Under the pieces are notes generated by a model. It had not been told where the DNA came from. It searched no databases and worked only from the letters and a program-made list of their open reading frames with translations. From Emcibacteraceae bacterium (lineage in GTDB: Bacteria; Pseudomonadota; Alphaproteobacteria; Sphingomonadales; Emcibacteraceae), in contig JAWKXO010000001.1 of NCBI GenBank assembly GCA_041396985.1, positions 620,001-684,000 of the forward strand: a stretch of DNA of 64,000 nt, in the 5' to 3' direction. A program made the translations under genes and the position numbers. Positions within the stretch are counted from its first letter, which is position 1; every line of letters begins with the position of its first letter. This document shows, in pieces, positions 63,476 to 64,000 of this stretch.

Positions 63476-64000
63476 TTAGCTTTTAAGATAGAGATTGGGA
63501 TCAACCGCACGGGAGCCTTTCCTCATTTCAAAATGAAGCTGGGGACTATTTACCCTACCAGAACTTCCAACACGGGCGATAGTCTGACCACGAACCACAT
63601 TCTGCCCTTTTTTAACGAGCATCACCTGATTATGTGCATAAGCCGTGACCCATCCATTTTGGTGTTTTATAAGAATAAGGTTTCCATATCCTTCAAGTTT
63701 ATTGCTTGCATGAACGACGACACCGCTTTCGGAAGCATAGACTGGTGTTCCCGGGGAGGCACGAATATTTATACCATCATTATGATAACCTGCCTGCTTT
63801 GGTCCGTAACTGGAAATAATATTGCCCCGTACCGGCCACATAAACCCTTTCCCTGAAATTTGAGGTGGTGGCGCGACATCAACTTTCATCAAAGACGATT
63901 GGTCATGTCCAGGAATTTTCAGCACCTGTCCTACCCTTAAGGCATAAGGCTGTCGCAGTCCGTTTATTCGGACAAGATCATTCATCATAACGCCATTAGC
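63476..64000 (-). CDS. LysM/M23-family peptidoglycan hydrolase or activator, C-terminal part (cut by edge)
   Basis: The visible 174 codons begin inside a LysM repeat (NDLVRINGLRQPYALRVGQVLKIP) and continue with an M23 domain: MWPVRGNIISSYG, YHNDGINIRASPGTPVYAS, VVVHAS, YGNLILIKHQNGWVTAYAHN and QLHFEMRKGS. HNDG replaces the usual HxxxD HKGID pattern but HxxxD-like ligands (HFE, AYAH) remain. Family: NlpD/EnvC-like. The N-terminal part and signal lie beyond 64000, as the frame stays open to the edge. Confidence 0.88.
   Translation of the reverse strand, partial: ANGVMMNDLVRINGLRQPYALRVGQVLKIPGHDQSSLMKVDVAPPPQISGKGFMWPVRGNIISSYGPKQAGYHNDGINIRASPGTPVYASESGVVVHASNKLEGYGNLILIKHQNGWVTAYAHNQVMLVKKGQNVVRGQTIARVGSSGRVNSPQLHFEMRKGSRAVDPNLYLKS

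Overview
This 64 kb window reads as a chromosomal segment of a Gram-negative alphaproteobacterium, probably a marine heterotroph. The support is a C4-pathway 5-aminolevulinate synthase next to hemB, a CBP3-type ubiquinol-cytochrome c chaperone, a fused RibB protein with a degenerate RibA-like domain, an LdtR-like MarR regulator, Bpt aminoacyl-transferase, flagellar fliL/motA/motB, a zur-znuCB locus, and many sodium- or TRAP-type secondary transporters. No phage, insertion sequence, integrase, CRISPR array or rRNA operon is visible. The sequence is AT-leaning, and one leucine-rich-repeat locus is clearly more AT-rich than its surroundings.

Layout. 1-2.7 kb (minus): fabH (cut by the edge), plsX, DUF177/YceD and the cytochrome bc1 chaperone. 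2.9-3.4 kb (plus): bamE. 3.4-10.9 kb (minus): a tight housekeeping run rpiB-glyA-nrdR-ribD-ribE-ribB-ribH-nusB-thiL-fliL covering riboflavin, one-carbon and thiamine-phosphate metabolism. 10.9-20.7 kb: an accessory amino-acid locus with an aminotransferase / hydroxylysine-kinase-like / aminotransferase operon, a divergent Tat-exported class V PLP enzyme, an APC permease, a SAM methyltransferase behind a perfect Zur-like palindrome, metY and an exported M20 peptidase. 20.8-23.2 kb: an exported LRR protein with a frameshifted tail and a small lipoprotein. 23.2-26.5 kb: haem genes (DUF6898-like, hemA, ldtR-like, hemB). 26.5-32.6 kb: motA, threonine ammonia-lyase, motB, an SLC13 permease and bpt.

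32.6-36.1 kb: a DctPQM TRAP transporter ending in a strong terminator. 36.1-41.3 kb: queF, sseA-metC, zur-znuC-znuB and hisI. 41.4-45.3 kb: an exported two-subunit molybdenum hydroxylase with a TAXI binding protein. 45.4-50.4 kb: fhs, an exported amidase, a class V PLP enzyme and a small exported orphan. 50.4-51.4 kb: an HD-GYP protein with a disrupted N-terminus and tRNA-Glu. 51.5-56.9 kb (minus): aminotransferase-hom-glpX-recJ. 57-61.4 kb: two sodium:amino-acid symporters, a gamma-carbonic anhydrase-like protein and a second threonine ammonia-lyase. 61.5-64 kb: an asparagine-synthetase-like orphan and a LysM/M23 envelope hydrolase cut by the right edge.

The dominant theme outside housekeeping is amino-acid uptake and PLP-dependent conversion: at least ten PLP enzymes plus APC, SNF, AGCS and TRAP uptake systems. 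The most unusual points are two genes that appear to lack ATG/GTG/TTG starts (thiL, M20 peptidase), the kinase/PLP operon, the Zur-like palindrome far from zinc genes, the broken LRR and HD-GYP genes, and the orphan asparagine-synthetase-like protein.
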